Assembly (NCBI RefSeq): GCF_021390435.2
Contig: NZ_JAJVCN010000004.1
Span: 124,001-188,000, forward strand
DNA: 64,000 nt
Reading direction: 5' to 3'
Source of the DNA: Kibdelosporangium philippinense
GTDB lineage: Bacteria; Actinomycetota; Actinomycetes; Mycobacteriales; Pseudonocardiaceae
The position numbers were made by a program, and so were the translations under genes. Under the pieces are notes generated by a model. It saw nothing but the letters and a program-made list of their open reading frames with translations, had not been told where the DNA came from and ran no database searches. Below are positions 1 through 8,780 of this stretch, piece by piece; position 1 is the stretch's first letter; each line of letters begins with the position of its first letter.

Positions 1-2
1 GC

Positions 3-1196
3 CTGATCAGAGGGAGCAGCACGTCGGCCGGTCCCGCCCTGCCTGTCATCACCGGGCAGACAATCGGTCCGCTCGACGGAAAACCTTTCTTCGCCGAAGA
101 CAAGCAAGGCGGCGCGCCATGGCGGGTGATCGTGCACCAACGCAGGCCGCCGCCGGCCGAGAACCGCCCACCAAGCATCGTGATGGTCGCCCAGTCGATG
201 GAGAACACCGATGCCACGGTGACCAGGCTGATCTGGATCGAGGTGGCCGTCGGGATCGGACTGCTCCTGGCGATCGGCGCGGGCAGCTTCCTGTTGGTAC
301 GGCTGGGCTTGCGGCCACTCGACCGGATCGAGCGAACAGCGGGCGACATCGCCGCAGGCGACCTGGACCTGCGAGTGGCCGCGGACTCCCGCACGGAAGT
401 AGGCCGCCTCGGCGGCGCGCTGAACACGATGGTCGGCAGGCTGTCTTCGGCGCTGCGCCAACGTCAACAGTCAGAAACCCGCCTCCGCCGGTTCGTCGCG
501 GACGCCTCGCACGAGTTACGGACCCCGCTGACGTCGATCCGTGGCTTCGCCGAGCTGCACCGCCGCGGCGGAGCGCCGGAACGGGCCGACGTGGACAGGT
601 TGATGAGCCGCATCGAGGGCGAGGCCATCCGGATGGGCGCGCTCGTGGAAGACCTGCTGATGCTGGCCCGGCTGGACCAGGAACGCGCGTTGGACCTGAC
701 CGAACTGGATATCCGGACGTTGGTCGAAGACGCCGTGCACGATGCGCGGGCGCGGGATCCTGAGCGTGAGGTGATCCTGGAGGTCGCGCGTAAGCCGATC
801 CGGGTGACGGCCGATGAGCACCGGATGCGTCAGGTCATCACGAACCTGATCAGCAACGCGATGACGCACACGCCTCAGGACACCCCGATCCAGGTCCGTG
901 TGGGGCTGCCAGCCAACCGCAAGGACACACCTGTGGCGATGGCCGGGACTTTGGAGCATTACGGGCGCGTGGTGCTTGAGGTCATCGATGAAGGGCCGGG
1001 CATCCCTTTGGAAGCCGCGCCGAACATCTTCGACAGGTTCTACCGCGTGGACGAGGCCCGGACGCGCACGCGCGGCGGCACAGGCCTCGGCTTGGCCATC
1101 ACAGCGGCGATCCTGGAAGCCCACGGCGGCCGGGTCGAACTCCGCACGGCACCAGGAGAAGGCGCCCGATTCACGGTTCTCTTGCCTTTGCCCTGA
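3..1196 (+). CDS. Two-component sensor histidine kinase, 5' end outside window
   Basis: Membrane sensor kinase that autophosphorylates on His and passes phosphate to a response regulator, which probably lies just upstream. The frame is open from base 3, so an ATG at 126 is internal and the gene starts outside the window. Visible order: end of an extracytoplasmic region, one transmembrane helix (about 235-305), HAMP linker, HisKA domain with the H-box SHELRTPL (phosphoacceptor His codon 510-512), then an HATPase_c domain with N box, DEGPGIP and GGTGLGLAI. The catalytic half is complete. Architecture resembles the MprB/TcrY type of actinobacterial kinases. The signal it senses cannot be told. 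Family is certain; subfamily is not. Confidence 0.95.
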   Translation: MIRGSSTSAGPALPVITGQTIGPLDGKPFFAEDKQGGAPWRVIVHQRRPPPAENRPPSIVMVAQSMENTDATVTRLIWIEVAVGIGLLLAIGAGSFLLVRLGLRPLDRIERTAGDIAAGDLDLRVAADSRTEVGRLGGALNTMVGRLSSALRQRQQSETRLRRFVADASHELRTPLTSIRGFAELHRRGGAPERADVDRLMSRIEGEAIRMGALVEDLLMLARLDQERALDLTELDIRTLVEDAVHDARARDPEREVILEVARKPIRVTADEHRMRQVITNLISNAMTHTPQDTPIQVRVGLPANRKDTPVAMAGTLEHYGRVVLEVIDEGPGIPLEAAPNIFDRFYRVDEARTRTRGGTGLGLAITAAILEAHGGRVELRTAPGEGARFTVLLPLP

Positions 1197-1203
1197 TAGA
1201 GAC

Positions 1204-1247
1204 TCGTGAGTGGTTATCCGTGTTAGAACACGGATAACCACTCACGA
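1204..1247. terminator. 44-nt perfect hairpin, bidirectional terminator (repeat family member 1)
   Basis: Two perfect 21-nt arms starting TCGTGAGTGG are separated only by AG at the apex (GTT-AG-AAC). It sits between the converging histidine kinase and aldehyde dehydrogenase genes, so a bidirectional terminator role is inferred. Related copies of exactly 44 nt lie at 11657-11700 and 42017-42060. Confidence 0.8.
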
Positions 1248-1261
1248 CAGTTATTGGGCCT

Positions 1262-2767
1262 TTAGTGCTTGGCGAGGACGCCGTCGCGGCGGCGGGTGAT
1301 GCCCAGCGGGTTGGCGTCCTGCAGTTCGGCGGGCAGCAGCTCGTCCGGCCACGTCTGGTACGTCACCGGAGCCAGCCAACGGTAGATGCCGGGAACGCCG
1401 ATCGACGTGTGGATCGCGTTCGTCGTCGCGGGCCACGGGCCGCCGTGCTGCATCGCCCACGCCAGCGCGATACCCGTCGGCCACCCGTTGTAGATCAGCC
1501 GACCCGCGATCTTGTGCAGTTCGGCAGCCACAGCCGCGGCTTCCTTGTGCTCCGAAGCGGAGGCGTGCACCGTGCCGGTCAAGGTCCCGGGCAGACGGGA
1601 CAACACCGGCAGGACGTCGTTCACGTCCGAGTAGGTCACGACGATGCCGGACGGCCCGAAGTTCTCCTCGGTCAGCTTCTCCAGGTTCGCCACAAACGTC
1701 TCCAGCGGCACGGAGAACAGCGCGGGCTTGCCTGCCCAAGCGTCATCCGGAGCATTGCCCGTGGCGACCAGCGAGACAAGGGAGTTGTTGGACAACGCAT
1801 CCACGTGCGAGCGGTACGAGTCGCACATGCGCTCGTTGAGCATCGCGCCACCGTTGGACTCGGCGACGGCCTTGCCCAACTCGTCCACAATGGACGAAGG
1901 GGCGAACACCAGCCCAGGGTTGGTGCAGAACTGGCCCACACCCATCGTCACCGACTGGGCGAAACCTGCCGCGATGTCCGAGGCGCGCTCCGAGGCCGCT
2001 GCGGGCAGGATCACCGTCGGGTTCACGCTGCCAAGCTCGCCGTAGAACGGGATCGGGTCCGGGCGGCCGTTCGCCAGGTCGTACAACGCGCGCCCGCCGC
2101 CGATCGAGCCGGTGAAGCCCGCAGCTTTGACCAATGGGTGCTGCACAAGGCGAACGCCCGACTGGGTGCCGTAGATGACCGAGAACAGTCCGGCTGGGGC
2201 ACCGGCTTCCGTCAACGCTTCCGAAACCACACGAGCGGTCTCGCGGGTCGTGTTCGGGTGCGCCGAGTGGCCCTTCACGACAACCGCGCAGCCTGCCGCG
2301 AGCGCCGATGCCGTGTCGGAACCCACTGTGGACAAGGCAAACGGGAAGTTGCTCGCCGAGTACACCGCGATCACGCCGATGGGGCGCAGCACTCGCCGTA
2401 CGTCCGGCCGCGGCGGGATGATGTCCATGTTCGGCGAGTCGATCATCGCTTCGACGTAGCTGCCTTCACGCAACACGTCCGCGAACAGCCGCAGCTGGTT
2501 GGTCGTACGCTTCAGCTCCGTCGTCAGCCGGGGCACGCCGAGCGCGGTCTCCGTGTCGCAGACGCTGATCAACGTTTCCGACGACTCGTCGAGACGGTCC
2601 GCCACCAGGTCGAGCACCCTGGCCCGGTCTTCCGCCGTCCAGCCCGACCACGTCTCGAATGCCGAGTGCGCGGCCTCGCAGAGCCGGTCAACCTCGGCGT
2701 CCGAGGTGACCTCGAGCGGGTCGCCGAACGGCTCACCCGTCCTCGGGTTGTAGCCCTGCACACTCAC
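1262..2767 (-). CDS. 2-oxoglutarate (ketoglutarate) semialdehyde dehydrogenase, NADP+-type ALDH
   Basis: Oxidises 2-ketoglutarate semialdehyde to 2-oxoglutarate, the last step of oxidative aldarate breakdown; cytoplasmic. 501 residues, normal for the ALDH family: Asn140 (SASNFPF), VVVKGHSAHP NADP-binding segment, GFTGSIGGG near 218-225, Glu244 (FYGELGSVNP) and catalytic Cys281 (VGQFCTNPG). The HSAHP and GELGSVNP forms are typical of KGSDH enzymes. I chose the GTG at 2767 because it has GGAGG 8 nt upstream and overlaps the udh stop by 4 bp (GTGA); the longer open frame up to 3010 is only read-through opposite udh. Last gene of the iclR-udh-KGSDH transcript. Substrate assignment rests on family and on the glucarate genes nearby. 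Confidence 0.9.
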   Translation of the reverse strand: MSVQGYNPRTGEPFGDPLEVTSDAEVDRLCEAAHSAFETWSGWTAEDRARVLDLVADRLDESSETLISVCDTETALGVPRLTTELKRTTNQLRLFADVLREGSYVEAMIDSPNMDIIPPRPDVRRVLRPIGVIAVYSASNFPFALSTVGSDTASALAAGCAVVVKGHSAHPNTTRETARVVSEALTEAGAPAGLFSVIYGTQSGVRLVQHPLVKAAGFTGSIGGGRALYDLANGRPDPIPFYGELGSVNPTVILPAAASERASDIAAGFAQSVTMGVGQFCTNPGLVFAPSSIVDELGKAVAESNGGAMLNERMCDSYRSHVDALSNNSLVSLVATGNAPDDAWAGKPALFSVPLETFVANLEKLTEENFGPSGIVVTYSDVNDVLPVLSRLPGTLTGTVHASASEHKEAAAVAAELHKIAGRLIYNGWPTGIALAWAMQHGGPWPATTNAIHTSIGVPGIYRWLAPVTYQTWPDELLPAELQDANPLGITRRRDGVLAKH

Positions 2768-3588
2768 CGTCCTGCCTCCTTCACAGCTGTGTTGAAGTCC
2801 GGGCCGCACCATGCGCCGCCCAGGTAGCGCGCCGCGTGCGAGTCCGGGTCGAGCTCGCCGTGCTGCGCGATGACCTCCTCGGCGTAGGCCTCGGAGTTGT
2901 CCTGCGACTCGTAGCCGAGCTTGCGGCCTTCGTCGAGGGAGAACCAGCGGCGGGTGTTGTCCGAGATGCCCCAGATGATCCGGAAACCGGGCTCCGGCGT
3001 GGCAAGGCACGCTTCGAACAACCGGGCGCCGTCAGCGGGGGAGAGCCACGTCGACAGCATCCGGACGTCCTTGGGCTTCTCGAAGCACGAGCCGATCCGG
3101 ACACAGATCACGTCAAGGCCGTAGCGGTCGGCGTACAGGCTGCCCAACGCCTCGACCGCGACCTTGCTGACGCCGTAGTTGGTGTCCGGGCGCGGGAACT
3201 CGTAGTCGCCCGCTTCGCCGTCTTCCTTCTTCACGTAGCCGACCGCGTGGTTCGAGCTCGCGAGCACGACCCGCTTCACGCCTTGGCGGCGCGCGGCTTC
3301 CAGCACCACGTAGGTGCCGTTGATGTTGACGTCAAGGATCTTGGACCAGACCTGCTCGAGACTGTGCCCGCCGAGGTGGATCACGGCGTCGACGCCCGCG
3401 CAGGCCTTCTCCATCGCGTCCATGTCGGTGATGGACGCCTTGATGATCTCGGTCTGTTCGCCGTCGGCGGGCGCGGGCAGGTCCGCGATGTCCAGCAGCC
3501 GCAGTATCCGATCGTCGGCGGCAAGCCGAGGGCGCATCAACGTCCCGACTCCGCCTGCCGCACCGGTGATCAGGATGCGTTGGGTCAC
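2764..3588 (-). CDS. udh: Uronate dehydrogenase (SDR/NAD-epimerase family)
   Basis: NAD+-dependent oxidation of D-glucuronate or D-galacturonate to the aldarolactone, the entry step of the oxidative uronate route. 274 residues, close to characterised Udh enzymes. Rossmann motif GAAGGVG at 9-15, SSNHAVGY at 111-118 (the SSN-H signature of Udh), catalytic Tyr138-x3-Lys142 (YGVSK). GTG start at 3588. It is translationally coupled to the downstream semialdehyde dehydrogenase. A general NAD-dependent epimerase is the alternative, but the SSNH motif, the length and the neighbours (glucarate dehydratase, KDG dehydratase) favour Udh. Confidence 0.88.
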   Translation of the reverse strand: MTQRILITGAAGGVGTLMRPRLAADDRILRLLDIADLPAPADGEQTEIIKASITDMDAMEKACAGVDAVIHLGGHSLEQVWSKILDVNINGTYVVLEAARRQGVKRVVLASSNHAVGYVKKEDGEAGDYEFPRPDTNYGVSKVAVEALGSLYADRYGLDVICVRIGSCFEKPKDVRMLSTWLSPADGARLFEACLATPEPGFRIIWGISDNTRRWFSLDEGRKLGYESQDNSEAYAEEVIAQHGELDPDSHAARYLGGAWCGPDFNTAVKEAGR

Positions 3589-3644
3589 GTTCGTCTTTCC
3601 CTTTCGATATCGCGGCGGCGGCCAAATTGTCAGCGTCGAAATTC

Positions 3645-4445
3645 TCAGCGCCCGAACTGCCTGAGCAGCTCGGTGATCGTCTTCGCGCCTTCCAGCAGCG
3701 CGGTGACCACTTGGTTCTCGTGGTCGGAGTCCAGCCTGCCCAGCGGCACCGAGCAGCTGATCGCGTCGATGACCGGGTTTCGGTACGGCAGGGCGACCGC
3801 GAAACAGCCGAGTCCCGGCGTGTTCTCCTCGCGCTCGTGTGCGTAACCGGCCACCCGGAACTTGGCCAGCTGCTCGTGCAAAGCCGCGCGGTCGACCACG
3901 GTGTTCGGGGTCAACGGATTGAGTTTCTCTGGCAAAATGGCATCGACATCCGCCGCCGGACGTTCGGCCAACAGTGCCTTGCCGAGGGAGGTGGAGTGCG
4001 CGGGCAGCCGCCGGCCTACGCGGGACACCACGCGCAGGTGGTGCTCCGATTCCCGGCTGGCCAAGTAGACGACGTCGCCGCCGTCCAGCCGTGCCAGGTG
4101 GACTGTTTCGTTGACCTCGCGCCGCACGTGCTCCATCACCCGGATGGCCACCTGGACGACCGGATCGTGGTCCAAATAGGACGTACCGACGAGCAGGGCG
4201 CGCACGCCGATGCCGTACGTCCCGCTGGCCGGTTCCACTTCCACCCAGCCACGCGCGACCAGCGTCTGCAACAGCATGTACAGGCTGGACTTCGGGTAGC
4301 TCAGTTCGTGGTGCAGCTCGGTCAGCGTCAGTCGGCGCTCCGAGCGGGCCAGCGCCTCAAGCAGTTCCACCGTCCGGTCGGCCGACTTCACCGCGGCGGG
4401 CCGGGTGGGCTGGCTGGCCGTTTCACGGGCTTGTTCGACCGCCAC
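3645..4445 (-). CDS. IclR-family transcriptional regulator of the uronate/glucarate cluster
   Basis: 266 residues: N-terminal winged helix-turn-helix (about residues 18-80, with LTELHHELSYPKSSLYMLL as the recognition region) and a C-terminal GAF-like effector domain containing the conserved LGKALLAE segment. GTG start at 4445 with AAAGGAGG upstream. It heads the leftward arm and faces the rightward transport/catabolic arm across a 145-bp gap, so it probably controls both. A likely effector is an aldarate or keto-deoxy intermediate; that is inference. A candidate operator is at 4544-4557. Confidence 0.9.
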   Translation of the reverse strand: MAVEQARETASQPTRPAAVKSADRTVELLEALARSERRLTLTELHHELSYPKSSLYMLLQTLVARGWVEVEPASGTYGIGVRALLVGTSYLDHDPVVQVAIRVMEHVRREVNETVHLARLDGGDVVYLASRESEHHLRVVSRVGRRLPAHSTSLGKALLAERPAADVDAILPEKLNPLTPNTVVDRAALHEQLAKFRVAGYAHEREENTPGLGCFAVALPYRNPVIDAISCSVPLGRLDSDHENQVVTALLEGAKTITELLRQFGR

Positions 4446-4482
4446 TTGGGTCCTCCTTTGGCAACAACCCCGTCACGCGTCC

Positions 4483-4512
4483 TTGACAGTAGTCGGCCTC
4501 GATTCTTACAGT
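4483..4512 (+). promoter_or_regulatory. Putative sigma-70-type promoter for the importer/catabolic operon
   Basis: TTGACA at 4483-4488 and TACAGT at 4507-4512 with an 18-nt spacer, reading toward the solute-binding protein gene. This is a near-consensus -35 and an acceptable actinobacterial -10. The predicted start of transcription is near 4519, about 70 nt before the gene. Confidence 0.55.
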
Positions 4513-4543
4513 CCCGGTCGCGGGTTCACAAGTACGACCGAAC

Positions 4544-4557
4544 TTCGCATATGTGAA
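4544..4557. promoter_or_regulatory. Candidate IclR operator
   Basis: TTCGCATATGTGAA, an imperfect palindrome centred on CATATG (6 of 7 pairs match), lies just downstream of the predicted transcription start and upstream of the lipoprotein gene. A repressor bound here would block the rightward operon. The size and AT-rich character fit IclR sites, but no second copy was found in the gap. Confidence 0.4.
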
Positions 4558-4590
4558 AAGAAGCGCCCCTCAGCAGGTCGGAGTGGTCCA

Positions 4591-5961
4591 ATGCCGGACA
4601 CCGCAGTCTCGCGCTCGTTACTCAGATCGTCTGTCACGTCCCGTGGTCTCCAAGTGACCGCGGCCGCCACAGCAGTCGCTGCGGTGTTGACCGGGTGTGG
4701 CACATCGACATCTCCTTCTTCCACCCCACAGGGTGATCCGAACGCACCGCTTGAGGTTTGGACCCGCAGCCAGGAGTCCGCTGCAAAGGTTTACACGAGG
4801 ATATTCGAGGAGTTCACCAAGAAGACCGGCCAGAAGGTCGAGTACAAGGCCGTCTTCAACGATTTCGACAAGCAGATCCAGCAGCGGGCGGCCAACAAGG
4901 ACCTGCCTGACCTGGTCATCACCGACACCGGCTCGCTCGGGGTGTTCACCCAGCAGGGCCTGGTCGGCGAGGTCGACCGCAGCTCGATCGCTGGTTCCGC
5001 CGACGTCAGCGAACGGGCATGGGGCAACGCCAAGACCGCCGACGGCAAGTTCCGCGCCGTGCCGTGGTCGACGCAGGCCAACGTGACCCTGGTGCGCAAG
5101 GACTGGCGCGAGAAGCTGGGCAAGGCGGTCCCGACCACGCACGCCGAACTGCTCGACCTGGCCAAGGCCTTCACCACGCAGGACCCGGACGGCAACGGCC
5201 AGGCCGACACCTACGGCATCCTCGCCCCGGCGACCACCGACCGCGGCTACACGCTGTGGTGGGCATCGAGCTTCCTCTGGCAGGGCGGCGGCGACGTGCT
5301 CAAGGACAACGGCGCTGGCAAGTTCTCGGTGGCCATCGACTCGCCGGAGAGCGAGCGGTCGGTCGAGTGGATGCGCGGACTGTTCTGCGACAGCAAGGTG
5401 ATGAACCCGAACGCGCTGACGCTGACGACCAACGACGCGCACCCGCTGTTCGAGACCGGCAAGGTCGGCATCTACACCACCGGCCCGTACATGTTCAGCC
5501 GGTTCGACAAGAACCTCGGCAAGGACAAGTACGAGGTCATCCCCGCCCCCAAGGGCCCAGGTGGCGACACCGTCCTCGGTGAGGGTGAGGACATGTACAT
5601 CATGGCTGGCTCGCCCAACCAGGCTGGCCAGAAGAAACTGGTCGAGTTCATGCTGACGCCCGAAGCGCAGCAGCTCGGGATGAAGGTGCAATCGGGTGAG
5701 ACCCCTGTGGTCCGCCTGCCGGTGAACAAGAACGTCGACGTCAAGGCCGTGCTCAACGACCCGCGCTGGGACACCACCAAGCAGGTCTACGAGTCCGCCG
5801 GTCGTCCGTTCCCCGCGGTGCCGAACTTCCAGCCGTTCCGGCAGAAGACCTCGGAGTCGCTGAACAAGATCTTCACCTGCACCACCGACACCAAGGGTGA
5901 GCTGGCCAAGCTCGCCGGTGAGCTGAGCAAGGAACTCTCGACGCAAGGCATCAAGCAGTGA
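4591..5961 (+). CDS. ABC transporter extracellular solute-binding lipoprotein (family 1, CUT1 type)
   Basis: Captures a carbohydrate outside the membrane and delivers it to the two permeases encoded next. 456 residues from the ATG at 4591, chosen because it gives a normal lipoprotein signal: basic start, hydrophobic core, lipobox LTGC. The mature part has the family-1 SBP segments DLVITDTGSLGVFTQQGLV and FETGKVGIYTTGPYM. Upstream frame extension to 4405 overlaps the iclR start and lacks a signal. Given the neighbours, the ligand is probably a uronate, aldarate or uronate-containing oligosaccharide. The first gene of a six-gene rightward operon. Confidence 0.9.
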   Translation: MPDTAVSRSLLRSSVTSRGLQVTAAATAVAAVLTGCGTSTSPSSTPQGDPNAPLEVWTRSQESAAKVYTRIFEEFTKKTGQKVEYKAVFNDFDKQIQQRAANKDLPDLVITDTGSLGVFTQQGLVGEVDRSSIAGSADVSERAWGNAKTADGKFRAVPWSTQANVTLVRKDWREKLGKAVPTTHAELLDLAKAFTTQDPDGNGQADTYGILAPATTDRGYTLWWASSFLWQGGGDVLKDNGAGKFSVAIDSPESERSVEWMRGLFCDSKVMNPNALTLTTNDAHPLFETGKVGIYTTGPYMFSRFDKNLGKDKYEVIPAPKGPGGDTVLGEGEDMYIMAGSPNQAGQKKLVEFMLTPEAQQLGMKVQSGETPVVRLPVNKNVDVKAVLNDPRWDTTKQVYESAGRPFPAVPNFQPFRQKTSESLNKIFTCTTDTKGELAKLAGELSKELSTQGIKQ

Positions 5962-6917
5962 CGGTTGCGCATGAGACAACCGCTGCCCCGGGCGACACCA
6001 AGCCCGCCCGGGGCAGCGGTATCACCGCGCCCGCGCCGAAACGGGGCAAGCACTCGTTCCGTGTGCTGATCCCTTGGCTGTTCCTGGCGCCAGCGCTGTT
6101 GTTGTTCCTCTACTTCAAGTTCATCCCGATGGCCGAGGGCATCCGGCTGAGCCTGTACAAGGTTCAGCCGTTCCTCGGCGACATCTTCATCGGGATGGAC
6201 AACTACACGGCCGTCTTCGACGACACGGCGTTCCAGGAAGCCGCGTACCACACGGTGATCCTGGCGTTCGGTCAGACGTTCGGCGCGATGATCGTTGGCT
6301 TCTTCCTCGCGCTTCTGCTTGAGGGACAGGCGAAGTCGTTGTGGTTCGTGCGCTCCGCGGTGTTCCTGCCGGTGGTTGCCGCGACCGCGGTCGTCGGTGA
6401 GATCTGGCGAGTGCTGTACTTCCCTGACCCCAACGGTTTCCTCAACGAGGTGCTCTCGTGGGTCGGTGCCGGTCCGTCGACGTTCCTCGACCACCCGGAC
6501 ACCGCCTTGACCTCGGTCATGATGGTCGGGATCTGGAAGCACGCGCCGTACGACATGGTCCTGATCCTGGCCGGTCTCGCCGGGATCGACCGCGAGCAGT
6601 ACGAAGCCGCGGCGATCGACGGCACGAACGTCTTCCAGCGCCTGTGGTACGTCACGCTGCCCGCGCTGCGGCCCGTGATCACGATTCTGCTGACCCTTGC
6701 GGCCATTCGTGGCCTGCGAGTGTTCACCGAGGTGTACGTGCTGACCGGTGGTGGGCCCGCGGGTGCGACTTCGGTGTGGATGACAACCGTGTTCTCGCGA
6801 GGCTTTGAGAAGAACGACATAGGTGTGGCATCGGCCGCGTCGGTCATGCTGTTCCTGGTGACGTTCCTGCTCACCGTGGTCGTGCAGGTGTGGCGTCGAT
6901 CAAGGGAGTCGCGGTGA
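5958..6917 (+). CDS. ABC sugar permease, MalF-like
   Basis: 319 residues, about six transmembrane helices, first near residues 34-55 after a basic cytoplasmic N-terminus. The EAA loop is EQYEAAAIDGTNVFQRLWYV (about residues 213-232), the contact site for the ATPase. GTG start overlaps the upstream stop by 4 bp (GTGA), so it is translationally coupled to the binding protein. Partner of the next permease. Confidence 0.93.
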   Translation: MTVAHETTAAPGDTKPARGSGITAPAPKRGKHSFRVLIPWLFLAPALLLFLYFKFIPMAEGIRLSLYKVQPFLGDIFIGMDNYTAVFDDTAFQEAAYHTVILAFGQTFGAMIVGFFLALLLEGQAKSLWFVRSAVFLPVVAATAVVGEIWRVLYFPDPNGFLNEVLSWVGAGPSTFLDHPDTALTSVMMVGIWKHAPYDMVLILAGLAGIDREQYEAAAIDGTNVFQRLWYVTLPALRPVITILLTLAAIRGLRVFTEVYVLTGGGPAGATSVWMTTVFSRGFEKNDIGVASAASVMLFLVTFLLTVVVQVWRRSRESR

Positions 6918-7846
6918 CGATTTCTTCTGGGACCAGCGCCGGCCAATCCAGGCTGAAATCCAAGCGCAAGCCGGGAGTCTCCGCGCGGCTGGACACCGCG
7001 CTTGGCTGGTCGACTGCCCGCAACGCGTGGGGCAGCCGGGCGATCCGGATCGTGTTGTGCACGTTGGCAATCCTGATCTTCACCGGACCGTTGATCACGG
7101 TGTTCTCCGGTGCGTTCGACGTCAACAGGGACCCGACGCAGCTCTCGATCCTGCCGGGCAACCCGACCCTGCAGAACTACGAGGAAGCCGGCGCCAAGAA
7201 CATCTGGGGCTACTTCGCCAACTCGTTGTTCATCGCGGGCGGTGCCTTGCTGCTGCAGCTGCTTGTCAGCGTGTTCGCCGCGTACGCCATGGCACGCAAG
7301 AAGTTCCGTGGCCAGGCGATCATCATGCTGGTGATCCTGACGACGATGATGCTGCCGGAGGAGGTCATCGCGATCCCGCTGTCGCTGGTGATCGGTGACC
7401 TGCCGGTGTTCGAGCTGAACCTCAGGGGGACCCTGCTCGGGGTCATCCTTCCCCTGGGTGCCTGGGGGTTCTCCATCTTCGTGATGACGGAGTTCATGAA
7501 GGAGATCCCGGTCGAGCTGGAGGAGGCGGCCAGGGTGGACGGTGCGGGTGAGCTGCGGGTCTTCGCGCAGATCATCCTGCCGCTCTGCCGGCCGGCGCTC
7601 GCCGTGATCGCGGTGTTCGGTTTCAACATGATCTGGGACCAGTACCTGCTGCCCCGGATCGTGGCCAATGACCCCGCCGACTACACGCTGACCGTCGCAC
7701 TGGCGGATCTGCGGTCGGATATCGAGGTGGGGCCGGGCATCGTGCTGGCAGGCGCGCTGCTTGCGTTGGTACCAAGCCTGATTGTGTACCTGTCGCTGCA
7801 GAAGTCGTTCCTGCGTGGGATAACCACAGGTGCGGTCAAGGGTTGA
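6914..7846 (+). CDS. ABC sugar permease, MalG-like
   Basis: 310 residues from the GTG at 6914, chosen because AAGGGAG lies 7-8 nt upstream and the start overlaps the preceding stop as GTGA; a GTG at 6890 is possible but less likely. About six membrane helices and an EAA loop (ELEEAARVDGAGELRVFAQI). No ATPase gene follows in this operon. In actinomycetes such orphan CUT1 importers commonly share the MsiK ATPase encoded elsewhere, which is the likely case here. Confidence 0.92.
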   Translation: MTISSGTSAGQSRLKSKRKPGVSARLDTALGWSTARNAWGSRAIRIVLCTLAILIFTGPLITVFSGAFDVNRDPTQLSILPGNPTLQNYEEAGAKNIWGYFANSLFIAGGALLLQLLVSVFAAYAMARKKFRGQAIIMLVILTTMMLPEEVIAIPLSLVIGDLPVFELNLRGTLLGVILPLGAWGFSIFVMTEFMKEIPVELEEAARVDGAGELRVFAQIILPLCRPALAVIAVFGFNMIWDQYLLPRIVANDPADYTLTVALADLRSDIEVGPGIVLAGALLALVPSLIVYLSLQKSFLRGITTGAVKG

Positions 7847-7870
7847 TCGCCGGTCGAGATTGAGGTCAGT

Positions 7871-8776
7871 ATGCAACTGGATGGAGTGCTGTTCTTCCCG
7901 GTGACCCCCTTCGACGCAACCGGGGGAGTCGCCGTGGACGTGCTGGCCGAGCACGTCAAGCACGGTGTCGCCGCCGGTCCCGGCGGGGTGTTCGTGGCGT
8001 GCGGGACGGGCGAGTTCAACGCGCTGGACGTCGACGAGTTCGAGCAGGTCGTCAAGGTCGCTGTCGAAGCGACCGCGGGCCGGGTGCCGGTGTTCGCCGG
8101 TGCGGGCGGCCCGCTGCCCATCGCGAAGCGGTTCGCGGCCGCTGCCAAGTCCGCCGGCGCGGACGGGCTGCTGTTGCTGCCGCCCTATTTGGTTTCCTCG
8201 CCGCAGGCCGGACTTGTCCGGTACGTCGAGGAGGTGAGCCAGGCAAGCAACCTTCCTACGATCGTCTACCAACGTAACAATGCTGTGTTCACCCCGGAGT
8301 CGGCCGTACAGGTTGCTTGCCTGCCCAATGTGATCGGCCTGAAGGACGGGCTCGGTGACATCGACCAGATGCAGCGCATCGTGCTGGCCATCCGGTCGCA
8401 AGTGGACAAACCGTTCCAGTTCTTCAACGGGCTGCCCACTGCCGAGCTGACCGTGCCCGCGTACCGCGGCATCGGCGTGGAGTTGTACTCCTCCGCGGTG
8501 TTCTGCTTCGCGCCGGACATCTCGTTGGGCTTCTACAACGCGGTGACCTCTGGTGACGTGGCGAAGACCAACCGGCTGCTGACGGACTTCTACTGGCCGT
8601 TGGTCGAATTGCGGGACAAGGTGCCGGGTTACGCGGTGTCCCTGGTGAAGGCCGCGGTCACCAAGACCGGGCTGGACGTCGGTGGCGTTCGCGCGCCGCT
8701 GATCGACCCGTCGCCGGAGCACCTCGAGGAACTGGACCGGATCATCGCCGCTGGACGGGCCGCTCTGGAGGGCTGA
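7871..8776 (+). CDS. kdgD: 5-dehydro-4-deoxyglucarate dehydratase (DHDPS superfamily)
   Basis: Converts 5-keto-4-deoxy-D-glucarate to 2-ketoglutarate semialdehyde, water and CO2. 301 residues, a single (beta/alpha)8 barrel. Schiff-base Lys158 in IGLKDGLGD, Tyr133 in IVYQRNNAVF (the YQR form is typical of KDG dehydratases, not of dihydrodipicolinate synthases), and GTGEFNALD replacing the GTTGE loop. ATG at 7871, 24 nt after the permease gene. Its product is the substrate of the KGSDH gene at the left of the cluster. Confidence 0.9.
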   Translation: MQLDGVLFFPVTPFDATGGVAVDVLAEHVKHGVAAGPGGVFVACGTGEFNALDVDEFEQVVKVAVEATAGRVPVFAGAGGPLPIAKRFAAAAKSAGADGLLLLPPYLVSSPQAGLVRYVEEVSQASNLPTIVYQRNNAVFTPESAVQVACLPNVIGLKDGLGDIDQMQRIVLAIRSQVDKPFQFFNGLPTAELTVPAYRGIGVELYSSAVFCFAPDISLGFYNAVTSGDVAKTNRLLTDFYWPLVELRDKVPGYAVSLVKAAVTKTGLDVGGVRAPLIDPSPEHLEELDRIIAAGRAALEG

Positions 8777-8780
8777 ATAC

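Noticed and set aside
4618..5979. 453-codon minus-strand frame opposite the binding-protein gene
   Set aside because: Shadow frame; the plus strand encodes a typical lipoprotein with signal peptide.
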